Source: Streptomyces sp. CG 926
GTDB lineage: Bacteria; Actinomycetota; Actinomycetes; Streptomycetales; Streptomycetaceae
Assembly (NCBI RefSeq): GCF_003148825.1
Contig: NZ_QGGZ01000003.1
Coordinates: 310,001-374,000, forward strand
Direction: 5' to 3'
Length of the DNA stretch: 64,000 nucleotides
Shown here: positions 15,931 through 25,038 of the stretch, in pieces
Layout of the letters: every line of letters begins with the position of its first letter
Position numbering within the stretch: the stretch's first letter is position 1
Program-made: the position numbers and the translations under genes
The notes under the pieces: model-generated
Told to the model about the DNA's origin: nothing
The model's input: the letters and a program-made list of their open reading frames with translations, nothing else
Database searches by the model: none

Positions 15931-17778
15931 ATGTCACGTATCAAGCGCCGGTCCGCGCGCCGGTCGGCCGACCGGACCGCCCGCCGGACCGCCCGCCGGA
16001 CCGCGATCTCCGCCCTCGCGGCCACCGCCGCCCTGGTCGCCGCCGTTCCGGCGGCCGCCCACGACGGTTCGTCCCGCCCCGAGGAAAGAGCGACCCTCGG
16101 CGCCGAACATGCCCAGGAGCATACGAAGATCCGCGAGCAACTGCTCAAGCTGGGCGGGTACTCCCAGCTCGCCCGGATCGACAGCCTGAACTCGCTGACC
16201 CGGTCCCAGGCGGACGTCAACGCGCGGTTCCACCCCAAGGCGTTCGGGCAGTTCGCCGAGTACTTCCAGTCGCCGGACTTCGCCGCCCACATCGCCATGC
16301 TCCCGACCGGCAAGGTGCTGCTCTTCTCCTTCGAACGCATGGAGAGCGACCCGACCGAGGAGCCCGCCCCGACCAACACCCTGGGCAAGGCCAACGCCGG
16401 CCGCGCCTTCCTGTGGGACCCGCGCCGTGGAACCGGGGCAGATGCCTTCAAGAAGGTCACCCCGCCCGAACTGGTCGTGCCGGACGGAACGGGCGAGAAG
16501 CGCCCGGCGCCCTTCTTCTGCGCCGGACACGCCTTCCTGCCCAACGGCATGGTCGGCGTGTTCGGCGGCAACCTCGGCTACGGAGGCGGCGCCGGCGCCA
16601 AGCTGTCGCTGGTCTTCGATCCGTGGACCGAGGGCTGGTCCGTGAACAAGGACATGGAGGTCGGCCGCTGGTACCCCTCCGTGGCCACCGCCCCCGACGG
16701 CCGCCTGCTGATCATGTCCGGGCACACCGACCAGGGCTGGGGCACCTCCACCTCCGTCATCGAGCGCTTCCCCGCCAAGAACCACCCCGTCCCCTTCGAG
16801 AAGACGGTGGTCCCGAGGAACGTCCCGACCGACACCCTTCAGGTGGACGCGCCGTTCGGCGCCGACAGCGACTACCCGCACCTGTTCACCCTGCGCGACG
16901 GCAAGGTGTACGGCTTGGGCCGCCACGCCACCCGGCAGTGGGCCTTCGACCCCGTCGCGGAGACCCGTACGGACCTGCCCGCGCGCCCCGACGGCGTCCA
17001 CCGCGGCTACGGCTCCGCCGTGCCGCTGCCCGCGGGACTGCGCGGCCCCGACTCCGTACTGGTCCTCGGCGGCGACCGGGACGACCCCAACACCTACCGG
17101 CTCACGAGCGGCGGCACCTGGGAGAAGCAGCAGCCCCGAGCCTTCGGCCGGACGCAGGACGACACCCTGCTGCTCCCCGACGCGAGCCTGCTGACCGTCA
17201 ACGGCGCCTACGGCATCCGGGACTACGGCAACGGCGACTACAACCCCAAGTCCGATCTGAAGTACCGCCAGATCGAGACCCGCAACGCCCTCGGCGAGTG
17301 GAAGCTGGGCCCGGCACAGCGGCTACCGCGCGGCTACCACTCCAACGCCGTCGTACTTCCGGACGGACGGGTCATGGTCACCGGCGACGAGCTGCAGCAG
17401 CTCGCCAACGACCCGAAGATCGACGACGACATGAACGGCAGCATCGAGATCTTCGAGCCGGCCTACCTCCACCAGGGCGGCCGCCCTGCCCTCGACCGCG
17501 TCCCCGACGGACGGCTGCGGTACGACACGGCTTTCAACGTGGGAACCTCCACGCCCGACAGGGTCAAGAAGGCCGTCCTGCTGGCCCCGACCACCGCGAC
17601 GCACGCGCTCAACACCAGCCAGCGCCACGTGGAGCTCGGCATCGTGAAGCGCCAGGGGAACAACCTGCGCCTGCAGGCACCGCCCTCGGCCAATGACGTC
17701 CCGCCCGGCTACTACATGCTCTTCCTGCTGGACGAGAACGGGGTTCCGAGCGCGGCCAAGTGGGTCTCCTTCGGATAA
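15931..17778 (+). CDS. Secreted galactose-oxidase-like copper radical oxidase
   Basis: 615 residues from the ATG at 15931 (GAGGAG 4 nt upstream). The Arg-rich N-terminus has a DRTARRTARRTA repeat, then a signal sequence ending near AAAHD. The beta-propeller carries FFCAGHAF (crosslinking Cys), VGRWYPSVAT (Tyr of the Cys-Tyr radical cofactor), PRGYHSNAVVLPDG (axial Tyr and His) and, in the DUF1929 domain, THALNTSQRHVEL (second His). All copper ligands therefore seem present. It resembles GlxA, which in streptomycetes sits beside the glycan synthase CslA; no cslA is seen here, so this may be a paralogue. Product would be H2O2 plus an aldehyde at the cell surface. Confidence 0.88.
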   Translation: MSRIKRRSARRSADRTARRTARRTAISALAATAALVAAVPAAAHDGSSRPEERATLGAEHAQEHTKIREQLLKLGGYSQLARIDSLNSLTRSQADVNARFHPKAFGQFAEYFQSPDFAAHIAMLPTGKVLLFSFERMESDPTEEPAPTNTLGKANAGRAFLWDPRRGTGADAFKKVTPPELVVPDGTGEKRPAPFFCAGHAFLPNGMVGVFGGNLGYGGGAGAKLSLVFDPWTEGWSVNKDMEVGRWYPSVATAPDGRLLIMSGHTDQGWGTSTSVIERFPAKNHPVPFEKTVVPRNVPTDTLQVDAPFGADSDYPHLFTLRDGKVYGLGRHATRQWAFDPVAETRTDLPARPDGVHRGYGSAVPLPAGLRGPDSVLVLGGDRDDPNTYRLTSGGTWEKQQPRAFGRTQDDTLLLPDASLLTVNGAYGIRDYGNGDYNPKSDLKYRQIETRNALGEWKLGPAQRLPRGYHSNAVVLPDGRVMVTGDELQQLANDPKIDDDMNGSIEIFEPAYLHQGGRPALDRVPDGRLRYDTAFNVGTSTPDRVKKAVLLAPTTATHALNTSQRHVELGIVKRQGNNLRLQAPPSANDVPPGYYMLFLLDENGVPSAAKWVSFG

Positions 17779-17784
17779 CCGGCC

Positions 17785-17841
17785 CCCCGCAGCACATCGC
17801 GACCCCGAGCCGTCGGCCCGGGGTCGCGATGTGCTGCGGGG
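17785..17841. terminator. 22-bp perfect hairpin, bidirectional terminator
   Basis: Arms at 17785-17806 and 17820-17841 are fully complementary. It lies between the convergent oxidase and MarR genes. Confidence 0.85.
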
Positions 17842-17885
17842 CGTTGCCGCCCGTGGGCGGCAACGGTGTGCGCGAGCGGTGGTCG

Positions 17886-18356
17886 TCAGCGGTGGCGCAG
17901 CGCGTTCTGGGCGTCGACGTACTTCAGCATGAGGCGGGCGAAGTCGAGGCGTTCGCGCTCGCTCCAGTCGGCCGTCACGTACTCGAAGGCCGCGCGCTGG
18001 TGCCGGCGGAAGCGGTCCATCATGTCCCGGCCCTCGGGGCTGAGGTGAAGGATCGTCCGGCGGCCGTCCTGCTGGGAGGCGGCGCGCACGAGGTAGCCGG
18101 CGGAGATGCTGTCGGAGACCATGCGGCTGGCCACCGAGGGGTCGACGGCCAGGTACTCGGCCACGGCGCCGACGGTGATCTCGCGACCGTCGCCCTGCTC
18201 GGCCTCCAGCACGATGTTGAGGACCAGGGTGCGGCTGAGGTCCTTCTGGGAGATCGGGTTCTCGACCTCCAGGAGCGAGGAGCGCCGCAGTTTCCCGAAC
18301 GCCGGACCCACGGCGTCCAGCAGTTCCTCGTCGGTCGCCGGCTCGTGCTTCGTCAT
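17886..18356 (-). CDS. MarR-family transcriptional regulator
   Basis: 156 residues. Winged-helix core ITVGAVAEYLAVDPSVASRMVSDSISAGYLVRAASQQDGRRTILHLSPEGRDMM (about residues 58-112) with the beta-wing DGRR motif. The start at 18356 was chosen by the conserved helical N-terminus; the upstream frame is a shadow of the opposite gene. It is divergent from an NmrA-like oxidoreductase across a 99-bp AT-rich region full of short palindromes, so it probably represses both. Confidence 0.93.
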   Translation of the reverse strand: MTKHEPATDEELLDAVGPAFGKLRRSSLLEVENPISQKDLSRTLVLNIVLEAEQGDGREITVGAVAEYLAVDPSVASRMVSDSISAGYLVRAASQQDGRRTILHLSPEGRDMMDRFRRHQRAAFEYVTADWSERERLDFARLMLKYVDAQNALRHR

Positions 18357-18367
18357 GCCCTCATCGT

Positions 18368-18435
18368 ACATATGTGAGTCACCACAGACATGTGTTGACA
18401 TGAAAACGTGTGCATGTGAGCATGCATATGTCATC
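18368..18435. promoter_or_regulatory. Divergent MarR operator region
   Basis: Clustered short inverted repeats: ACATATGT (18368-18375), several GACATG/CATGTG half-sites through 18391-18420 and TGCATATGTCAT (18423-18434). The concentration of such palindromes in an AT-rich divergent promoter fits MarR control. Confidence 0.5.
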
Positions 18436-18455
18436 ACGAACGAATGGAGTCTCTC

Positions 18456-19298
18456 GTGACCACCCTCATCACCGGCGCCCGCGGCAAGGTCGGCGGGGCG
18501 GTCGCCGGCCGCCTGCACTCCGCCGGCCTCCCCGTCCGGGCCGCCAGCGCCCGCCCCGCCGAACTGAACGTTCCCGCCGGGATCGAGACGGCCGAACTGG
18601 TCCTCGACCGGCCCGAGACCTTCGCCGCCGCGCTCCGCGGCGTCCGCCAGGTCTTCCTCTACCCCGAGCCCGCCGGCATCCACGACCTGATCAAGGCCGC
18701 CGAGGCCGCCGGGGTCGAGCACGTCGTCCTGCTGTCCTCGTCCTCGGTGCTCGCGCCGGACGCCGAGAGCGACCCGCTGGCGAGCCACAGCCTGCGGGTC
18801 GAGCGCGCCCTCACCGACTCCCACCTGACCTGCACGTTCCTGCGCCCCGACGCCTTCGCGAGCAACTCGCTGGGCTGGGCGTGGTCCATCGGCCGGTCGA
18901 TGCCGGTCCAGCTCGCCTACCCGGACGCGCGGATCGCGCCCATCCACCCCGAGGACATCGCCGACATCGCCGCCCTGGCCCTGACCGGGGACTCCCTCAC
19001 CGGCCGCTCGCTCACCCTGACCGGCTCCGAGTCGCTGTCCTTCCGCGAACAGGTCGCCGTCCTCGCGCAGACCCTCGGCCGAAAGATCCCGGTCGAGCAC
19101 ATCAGCCGGGCCGAGGCCGAGGAGCAGATGGGCCGGCACCTGCCCGCCCCGATGGTGTCCTCGCTGCTCGACCTCTGGGAGGCCGCCGACCACGGCCCGG
19201 CCGCCATCGGCGAGACCACCGAGACCCTGCTCGGCGTACCCGCCCGTACCTTCCGACAGTGGGCCCAGGAGAACGCGGACGCCTTCACCGGCCGCTGA
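18456..19298 (+). CDS. NmrA-like NAD(P)-binding oxidoreductase
   Basis: 280 residues from the GTG at 18456 (GGAG 6 nt upstream); an ATG four codons earlier is in frame. The Rossmann motif is ITGARGKVGGAV at the N-terminus. Later segments VVLLSSSSV, RPDAFASNSL and IAPIHPEDIADIA follow the NmrA/SDR_a5 pattern. It is divergent from a MarR gene and followed 33 bp later by a second MarR-like gene, so it may be part of a redox- or drug-responsive unit. It is distinct from the NmrA-like protein at 1483-2328. Confidence 0.92.
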   Translation: MTTLITGARGKVGGAVAGRLHSAGLPVRAASARPAELNVPAGIETAELVLDRPETFAAALRGVRQVFLYPEPAGIHDLIKAAEAAGVEHVVLLSSSSVLAPDAESDPLASHSLRVERALTDSHLTCTFLRPDAFASNSLGWAWSIGRSMPVQLAYPDARIAPIHPEDIADIAALALTGDSLTGRSLTLTGSESLSFREQVAVLAQTLGRKIPVEHISRAEAEEQMGRHLPAPMVSSLLDLWEAADHGPAAIGETTETLLGVPARTFRQWAQENADAFTGR

Positions 19299-19331
19299 CC
19301 CGCGGGCCCGCCGACCCTTCAGGAGCAGAAC

Positions 19332-19760
19332 ATGGAGCCCATCGGCTACTGGCTCAACCGCACGGACCAGGCCCTCACCGCGTCCATGGACGCCCTGCTG
19401 GCCGACTTCGGCCTCACCCGACTCGCCTGGCAGGTCCTGAACGTCGTCGAGAACGACCCGCGGGCCACCGACACCACCGTCCTGACCACCCTGGCCGCGG
19501 GCGCCGACGCCGAGCAACTGGCCTCGGCCGTCGCATCGGTGCTCGCCGGCGGCTGGGTGACCCGCCCGCGGCCGGGCCACCTCGCCCTGACCGACGACGG
19601 CCGGGCCCGCCTCGCCGAGGCCGCCCTTCGCGTGGACGCCTTCCGCGAGCTCTCGGCGCGGGGGATCACCCGCGAGGAGTACGTCACCGCCGTCACCGTG
19701 CTGGAGCGCATGACCCGCAACCTCACCGAGCCGCGAGCGGGGTCCGCGGCTCGGCCGTGA
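19332..19760 (+). CDS. MarR-family winged-helix regulator
   Basis: 142 residues; CAGGAGCAGAAC precedes the ATG. N-terminal helix GYWLNRTDQALTASMDALLADFGLTRLAWQVLN is the MarR dimerisation segment; the wing region (PGHLALTDDGRARL) is short and less basic than usual. It is the second gene after the NmrA-like oxidoreductase and its 3' end overlaps the convergent MFS gene by 38 bp. Confidence 0.88.
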   Translation: MEPIGYWLNRTDQALTASMDALLADFGLTRLAWQVLNVVENDPRATDTTVLTTLAAGADAEQLASAVASVLAGGWVTRPRPGHLALTDDGRARLAEAALRVDAFRELSARGITREEYVTAVTVLERMTRNLTEPRAGSAARP

Positions 19761-21219
19761 CCGGCCGCGGGGAGGACTTCGAGCCGCGCAGCACGGTGAC
19801 GGCGACGGCCAGGGCGACCAGGATCAGGGCGGCGCCGACCGCGAAGGCCAGGTGGTAGCCGCCGGTCAGCGCCTCGGGTCCGGGAGCGCCCGCCGCGGTG
19901 AGGGACTCCGTACGGGAGGCGGCCAGGGTGGAGAGGACCGCGATGCCGAGCGCCATACCGATCTGCTGGGTGGTGTTGAAGAGCCCGGAGGCCAGGCCCG
20001 CGTCGGCCTCCTTCGCACCGGACATGCCCAGCGAGGTCAGCGCGGGGAGGGCGAGGCCGAAGCCGGCGGCGAGGAGCATCACCGGGAGCAGGTCGGTGAG
20101 GTAGTCCGCGCGGTCGGCCTGACCGGGTACGCGGGTCAGCAGGCCCAGTACGCCGACCAGGAGGACCAGACCGGTCAGCAGGACCTTGCGCTCGCCGAAG
20201 CGGGAGTTCAGGCGGGCCGAGACGGTGAGCGAGACGAGTCCGATCACGGCGGCCGCCGGCAACATCGCGAGACCGGTCTCGGCGGCGGAGTAGCCGAGCA
20301 CGTTCTGCATGTAGAGCGCGACGAGGATCTGGAAGGAGAACAGCGCGGCGACCATCAGCATCTGGACCAGGTTGGCGCCGAGGACGCTGCGCGAGCGGAA
20401 GATCCGCAACGGCATGAGCGGGTTGCGCGCCGTGGCCTGGCGGACGAGGAAGGCCGCGAGCAGGACGAGCGCGAGGGCGCCGAACCCGAGGGTGTGGGCC
20501 GAAGTCGCCCCGTAGGTCTCGATCTTGACGACCGTGTAGATCCCGAGCATCAGGCCGGAGGTGACGAGCAGCGCGCCGAGGGTGTCCGCGCCCGCCTTCA
20601 GGCCCAGTCCCCGATCGCCCGGCAGGGCCGGGAGGGCGACGAGGAGCACCGCGACACCGATGGGCAGGTTGATGAAGAAGATCCAGTTCCAGGTCAGCGC
20701 GTCGGTGAGGACACCGCCGAGGACCTGCCCGATCGAGGCGCCGGCCGCGCCGGTGAAGCTGAACACCCCGATGGCACCGGCCCGTTCGCGCGGCTCGGTG
20801 AAGAGGGTGACGAGGATGCCGAGGCCGACGGCGGAGGCCATCGCGCTGCCCGCGCCTTGCAGGAAACGGGCGGCGATCAGGACCTCGGGCGAGGTGGCGA
20901 GCCCGGCCATCAGCGAGGCGGCGGTGAACACCGCGGTGCCCGCGAGGAACATCCGCTTGCGGCCGATCAGGTCGCCGAGGCGACCGGCGAGCAGGAGCAG
21001 CGCGCCGAAGGCGATCAGGTAGGCGTTGACGACCCAGCTCAGCCCGGCCGGGGTGAAGCCGAGGTCGCCCTGGATGGCCGGCATCGCGACCGTGACGATG
21101 CTGCCGTCGAGGACCGTCATCAGCATGCCGGTGGCCAGGACGCCCAGGGCGAGCCGACGGGAGCGCGGGGAAGGAGCGGGAGGAGCGAGGGGGGAAGGGG
21201 CGGTGGCGGGGGCAGGCAT
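19723..21219 (-). CDS. MFS drug transporter, DHA2/EmrB-QacA type
   Basis: 498 residues with about 14 membrane helices. Motif A-like AGRLGDLIGRKRMFLAG and the antiporter motif C-like GAAGASIGQVLGGVLTD are present, and the N-terminal GMLMTVLDGSIVTVAMPAI with Asp in helix 1 is typical of DHA2 proton/drug antiporters. GGGAGAG precedes the ATG. A MarR gene lies immediately upstream on the same strand with an inverted repeat in between, so drug-responsive derepression is likely. Confidence 0.93.
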   Translation of the reverse strand: MPAPATAPSPLAPPAPSPRSRRLALGVLATGMLMTVLDGSIVTVAMPAIQGDLGFTPAGLSWVVNAYLIAFGALLLLAGRLGDLIGRKRMFLAGTAVFTAASLMAGLATSPEVLIAARFLQGAGSAMASAVGLGILVTLFTEPRERAGAIGVFSFTGAAGASIGQVLGGVLTDALTWNWIFFINLPIGVAVLLVALPALPGDRGLGLKAGADTLGALLVTSGLMLGIYTVVKIETYGATSAHTLGFGALALVLLAAFLVRQATARNPLMPLRIFRSRSVLGANLVQMLMVAALFSFQILVALYMQNVLGYSAAETGLAMLPAAAVIGLVSLTVSARLNSRFGERKVLLTGLVLLVGVLGLLTRVPGQADRADYLTDLLPVMLLAAGFGLALPALTSLGMSGAKEADAGLASGLFNTTQQIGMALGIAVLSTLAASRTESLTAAGAPGPEALTGGYHLAFAVGAALILVALAVAVTVLRGSKSSPRPVTAEPRTPLAAR

Positions 21220-21263
21220 GGCGGTCTCTCCCGTTCGTCGAGGACAACAAGAAAGACCGTAGC

Positions 21264-21287
21264 AGATAGTTTTGTTGCAGACTATCT
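21264..21287. promoter_or_regulatory. AGATAGT-N10-ACTATCT operator
   Basis: 7-bp perfect inverted repeat in the 111-bp gap between the MarR gene and the MFS gene, within a clearly AT-rich patch, 45 bp from the MFS start. Likely MarR operator of the MFS promoter. Confidence 0.55.
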
Positions 21288-21330
21288 TTTACGGATCTAC
21301 CGCTCTGCGAGCTTTCGCGATCGCTGCCGA

Positions 21331-21816
21331 CTACCCCTTCTGACGCGCCCGCCGGGCCGGCCGCGGGCCCTCGACCGGGGTCTCCAGATGCCCCGTGACC
21401 AGCCGGTTCAATGCCCGGAGCAGCACCTCGCGCTCCTCGTCGGGCAGGGCGCCGAGCGCACCCTCGTGGACCTGGTCGACGATCTTCCGGCTCTCCTTCG
21501 CGACCTTCGCCCCCTCCTCGGTCACCGCGATGACCCGGGCCCGCCGGTCCGTGCTGGACGGCCTGCGCTCGGCGAGGCCCGCCTTCTCCAGCGCGTCGAC
21601 GGTGACCACCATCGTGGTCTTGTCCATGTCGCCGATCTCGGCGAGCTGTGCCTGGGTGCGCTCCTCCTCCAGGGCGTGGACGAGCACGCAGTGCATCCGC
21701 GGGGTGAGCCCGATCTCGCCGAGTCGCGCGCTCATCTGCGTCCGCAGCACGTGACTGGTGTGGTCCAGGAGGAAGGACAGGTCCGGTTCGGTTCGCGTGG
21801 GCGCCATGGCTGTCAT
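21331..21816 (-). CDS. MarR-family transcriptional regulator
   Basis: 161 residues (or 158 from the inner ATG at 21807). The core ARLGEIGLTPRMHCVLVHALEEERTQAQLAEIGDMDKTTMVVTVDALEKAGLAERRPSSTDRRARV shows the recognition helix and a full wing with TDRR. It is transcribed toward the MFS transporter gene and likely represses it. No strong RBS is visible for either start. Confidence 0.92.
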   Translation of the reverse strand: MTAMAPTRTEPDLSFLLDHTSHVLRTQMSARLGEIGLTPRMHCVLVHALEEERTQAQLAEIGDMDKTTMVVTVDALEKAGLAERRPSSTDRRARVIAVTEEGAKVAKESRKIVDQVHEGALGALPDEEREVLLRALNRLVTGHLETPVEGPRPARRARQKG

Positions 21817-21873
21817 GCCTGCCAGGGTAACGAGAATCGATCCGTCGCGGATTATCGGCAACCGGACCACAGT

Positions 21874-21913
21874 GAGGGGAGGTGGGGAGCTTCGAGCCTC
21901 CCCACCTCCCCTC
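21874..21913. terminator. 16-bp hairpin between MarR and SHOCT genes
   Basis: GAGGGGAGGTGGGGAG at 21874-21889 is complementary to 21898-21913 around an 8-nt loop. It follows the leftward gene ending at 21920. Confidence 0.8.
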
Positions 21914-21919
21914 CCCCGC

Positions 21920-22309
21920 TCAGGCCAGGATCTTGGCCTTGGCCCGGTCGAATTCCTCCTGGGTGATGTCGCCCTTGTCCTTGAGGGCGGCGAGCTTGTG
22001 CAGCTCGTCCGCCGAGCCCGTCCCGCTCCCGGCGGTCTGCTGCACGTACGAGCGGAAGGCCGCCTGCTGCTCCTCGGCCTGCTTGCGGTCCCGCTCGTGC
22101 ATGCCGTGCCCGCGCGCGATCAGGTACACGAAGACGCCGAGGAACGGCAGCACGATCACGAAGATGATCCAGCCCGTCTTCCCCCACCCGCCGAGGGTGT
22201 GGTCACGGAAGACATCGGTGATGACTTTGAAGAGGAGGAAGAACCACATGACCCACAGGAAGAACCACATCATCGTCCAGAAGACGTTGAGCAGCGGGTA
22301 ATCGTCCAT
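21920..22309 (-). CDS. PLDc_N/SHOCT-domain membrane protein
   Basis: 129 residues. Two hydrophobic helices (residues 8-30 and 45-66) around GGWGKTGWIIFVIVLPFLGVFVYLIARG match the PLDc_N membrane module. The C-terminal DELHKLAALKDKGDITQEEFDRAKAKIL is the SHOCT domain. Such small proteins are widespread in actinobacteria with unclear roles, perhaps in oligomerisation or envelope stress. The start was chosen at the first helix. Confidence 0.85.
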   Translation of the reverse strand: MDDYPLLNVFWTMMWFFLWVMWFFLLFKVITDVFRDHTLGGWGKTGWIIFVIVLPFLGVFVYLIARGHGMHERDRKQAEEQQAAFRSYVQQTAGSGTGSADELHKLAALKDKGDITQEEFDRAKAKILA

Positions 22310-22420
22310 GCTCGACTCCGATCATGCGCGGTCATTCATTCATACAGGCGACTGACCCACTCCGCATGCGCAGAACCGGCTCCGGTCGCGCGACGGGCTC
22401 CGGCCCGTTCTCCTGAAGCC

Positions 22421-22963
22421 ATGGAACGCAACGCGGCCGATCAGCGCCGGCTCACCCTGCTGGGCCACCTCCTGCGCTCGGTGCTCGCGGTCGCCCTGCT
22501 CACCGGGCTCTACTACGTGGTGCCCCTGGAGGGCGGCTTCGGCATCACCACCGTGCTGACGCTCGTCCTCGGCCTGGCGATCTTCGGGTTGCTGACGGCC
22601 TGGCAGATCACCGCCATCTCCCACGCGCAGTTCCCCCGGATGCGCGCGCTGGAGGCGCTGTCCACCGGTGTACCGCTGTTCCTGTTGCTGTTCTCCGCGA
22701 CGTACTACCTGCTCGCCGCGCAGGACCCCGCGTCGTTCTCGGAGCCGCTGAGCCGTACGGACGCCCTCTACTTCACGATCACCACGTTCGCCACCGTCGG
22801 GTTCGGGGACATCGTCGCCACCACCCAGGGCGGGCGGGTACTGGTCACCTTCCAGATGGTCGCCGACCTGGTCCTCATCGGAATCATCGCGAAAGCCCTG
22901 GTCGGGGCGATCAAAATCGGCATGCACAGGCGCAGTTCGCAGACCCCCGGCCTGGACGACTAG
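22421..22963 (+). CDS. Two-pore-helix potassium channel protein
   Basis: 180 residues. Two N-terminal helices (about 20-70) precede the pore module: a helix LSTGVPLFLLLFSATYYLLA, the pore loop with selectivity filter TTFATVGFGD and an inner helix VTFQMVADLVLIGIIAKALVGAI. This is an Ion_trans_2-type K+ channel subunit; TVGFGD replaces the textbook TVGYGD, as in many bacterial channels. It has no regulatory RCK domain. A ClC gene follows 70 bp downstream on the same strand, so the two may be co-expressed for ion balance. Confidence 0.9.
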   Translation: MERNAADQRRLTLLGHLLRSVLAVALLTGLYYVVPLEGGFGITTVLTLVLGLAIFGLLTAWQITAISHAQFPRMRALEALSTGVPLFLLLFSATYYLLAAQDPASFSEPLSRTDALYFTITTFATVGFGDIVATTQGGRVLVTFQMVADLVLIGIIAKALVGAIKIGMHRRSSQTPGLDD

Positions 22964-23033
22964 GCCGCCTCCTCCTGAGCGGCGAAGTGCGCCCCCGAGG
23001 TGGACCATCGAGGAAGCGGAAAGGAAGTGAGCC

Positions 23034-24428
23034 ATGCCGCAGTCGCGTCCTCGATCCGAACCGCCCCCCGGCGGAACGCAGCCGCAGGAGGCCGACGTCC
23101 TCCGGCAGACCCTCCGCAGCCCCGGGTACCTGAAGCTGCTGCTCTTCTGCGCCCTCATCAGCATCCCGGTGTCCCTCGCGTCGTTCTGGTTCCTCGCCGC
23201 GCTGCACAACATGGAGCGCGCGATGTGGACGGACCTCCCGAAGGCCCTGGGCTGGGACACCCCGCCCTGGTGGTATCCGCTGCCCCTGCTGCTCGTCGCC
23301 GGCATCGTGGTCGGCCTGGTCGTCCCGCACATGCGCGGCAACGGCGGTCACCTGCCCGCGGCCGGTCTGCACACCGGCGGAGCCTCGGCCTCCTACCTTC
23401 CCGGCGTCATCATCGCGGCGGTGGCGAGCCTGCCGCTCGGCGCGGTACTGGGTCCGGAGGCCCCGCTGATCGCCCTCGGCGGCGGACTCGCCCTGCTCTT
23501 CCGCAACCTCGCGCAGGTACCGGTGACCCCCCAGGGCACCGCGCTCGTGGGCGCGGCGGGAGCCGCCGCGGCCATCGCCACGATCTTCGGGAACCCGCTG
23601 ATCGCCGCGGTGCTGCTGATCGAGGTGGCGGGTGTGGGCGGACCACAGCTGTTCGCGGTGATGCTGCCGTCCCTGCTGTCCGCCGGGGTCGGGGACCTGG
23701 TCTTCACCGGCCTCGGCCGCTGGACCGGGTTGAAGATCGGGAGCCTGAAGCTGGAGCTGGGCGTACCCGTGCCCCACCTGGACGTGCCCGACGTGCTCTG
23801 GGCGGTGCTCATCGCCGCGGCCCTCGCCCTCGCCCTGCACCCCGTTCTGACCGGAGCCCGGCTGATCGCCGCGTACGTCCTCGAACGGCCGCTCCTACGG
23901 ACCGTGCAGTGCGCGCTGGGCACCGCGGCCTGCGCCGGCCTGTACGCGCTCATCACCGGCCTCTCGCCCGCCGATGTCACCGGGTCGGGCCAGGCGATGA
24001 TCGGCAGGCTGGCCGCCGACCCGCATTCCTGGGGTGTGGGTGCGCTGATCGGCGTACTCGTCTTCAAGGGCGCCGGCTACGCCATCTGCCTCGGCAGCCT
24101 GCGCGGCGGTCCCATCTTCCCGGCGCTCTGCCTCGGCGCCGTGGCGGGCGTCCTGCTCGGGCCGCTGCCCGGACTCGGCATCGTGCCGGCCATGGGGGCG
24201 GGCATGGCCGCGACCGCCGCCAGCGCGCTGCGGCTGCCGGTGAGCAGCGTGGTGATGGTGGTCCTGATGCTCGGCGGCACCGCGATGATCCCGGTCGTGA
24301 TCATCGCGGCCGTGGTCGCCTTCGTGGTGACCGAGCTGCTGCCCGTGGGACCCCCGATCCCCGAGCTGCCCGCCGTACCGGCGAAGCCCACCGCGCCCGC
24401 CGCTCCTGCCGCTCCTGCCGCGAGCTAG
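23034..24428 (+). CDS. ClC-family chloride channel/transporter
   Basis: 464 residues, RBS AAAGGAAG. About ten membrane helices. The signature LGPEAPLIALGGG corresponds to the GxEGP ion pathway and keeps the gating Glu; the later LRGGPIFPAL matches GxFxP. The TIFGNPLIAAVLLIE segment is also typical. The conserved Glu suggests H+/Cl- exchange rather than a pure channel, but this is inference. The C-terminus is a Pro/Ala tail without CBS domains. It lies downstream of the K+ channel. Confidence 0.9.
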   Translation: MPQSRPRSEPPPGGTQPQEADVLRQTLRSPGYLKLLLFCALISIPVSLASFWFLAALHNMERAMWTDLPKALGWDTPPWWYPLPLLLVAGIVVGLVVPHMRGNGGHLPAAGLHTGGASASYLPGVIIAAVASLPLGAVLGPEAPLIALGGGLALLFRNLAQVPVTPQGTALVGAAGAAAAIATIFGNPLIAAVLLIEVAGVGGPQLFAVMLPSLLSAGVGDLVFTGLGRWTGLKIGSLKLELGVPVPHLDVPDVLWAVLIAAALALALHPVLTGARLIAAYVLERPLLRTVQCALGTAACAGLYALITGLSPADVTGSGQAMIGRLAADPHSWGVGALIGVLVFKGAGYAICLGSLRGGPIFPALCLGAVAGVLLGPLPGLGIVPAMGAGMAATAASALRLPVSSVVMVVLMLGGTAMIPVVIIAAVVAFVVTELLPVGPPIPELPAVPAKPTAPAAPAAPAAS

Positions 24429-24441
24429 CCACCGACGAAGA

Positions 24442-24470
24442 GGACCCCGCCCGGGAGCCGGGCGGGGTCC
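24442..24470. terminator. 13-bp hairpin terminator after the ClC gene
   Basis: GGACCCCGCCCGG / CCGGGCGGGGTCC with a 3-nt loop, followed by TTCGT. It serves the rightward ClC gene and the convergent lipoprotein gene. Confidence 0.85.
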
Positions 24471-24495
24471 TTCGTGCGCCGATCGGTCGGATCGG

Positions 24496-24924
24496 TCAGC
24501 AGCGCAGGCCGGTGGAGGCGGCCGTGGCGGCCGCGTCCAGGCTCTCGATCTGCGGCTGCAACTGGGTGCGCGCGTCCTTGCCGGTCGTGTCGCCGGGCAG
24601 GTTCTGGTAGCTCTTCTTGAGGTCCTCGGCGGCCGACTGGACCGCGGCGCGCTCCGCGTCCTTCAACTGGCTCGCGTTCTCCTTGACGTTGTCCCAGTCC
24701 TTCTGGACGGCCTCATAGGCGTCCTTGACCTGGTCCTTGGTCGCGTTGGCGGGGTCCAAGGCCTTCAGCTTGGCGTTGTCGGCCTTGAGCGCGTTCAGGT
24801 CGGTGCACAGATCCGCGGCGGCCTTGGTGGCCTCCTCCGCGGGCGAGGAGCTGTCGTCGGAACACGCGGAGAGACCGAGAATCGCGCCGACGCAGAGCAC
24901 ACCGACCACCGGGAAACGCTTCAT
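24496..24924 (-). CDS. Small lipoprotein, helical
   Basis: 142 residues. The lipobox LSAC (Cys at residue 21) follows a short signal. The mature chain is predicted almost all helical and highly charged (KAAADLCTDLNALKADNAKLKAL ... QVKDAYEAVQKDWDNVKENASQLKDAERA), with two more Cys, one at the C-terminus. The family is common in Streptomyces; function is unknown. Confidence 0.88.
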   Translation of the reverse strand: MKRFPVVGVLCVGAILGLSACSDDSSSPAEEATKAAADLCTDLNALKADNAKLKALDPANATKDQVKDAYEAVQKDWDNVKENASQLKDAERAAVQSAAEDLKKSYQNLPGDTTGKDARTQLQPQIESLDAAATAASTGLRC

Positions 24925-25038
24925 GGGGATGGACCTTCCTCAATCTGACAAACCGGCTGTACGGGATCTTCCGGTACATCCGTAAAAATATGCAGACAAA
25001 GGAACACTCCGCATCCGCACCGCTACGCGATCAGGGGA

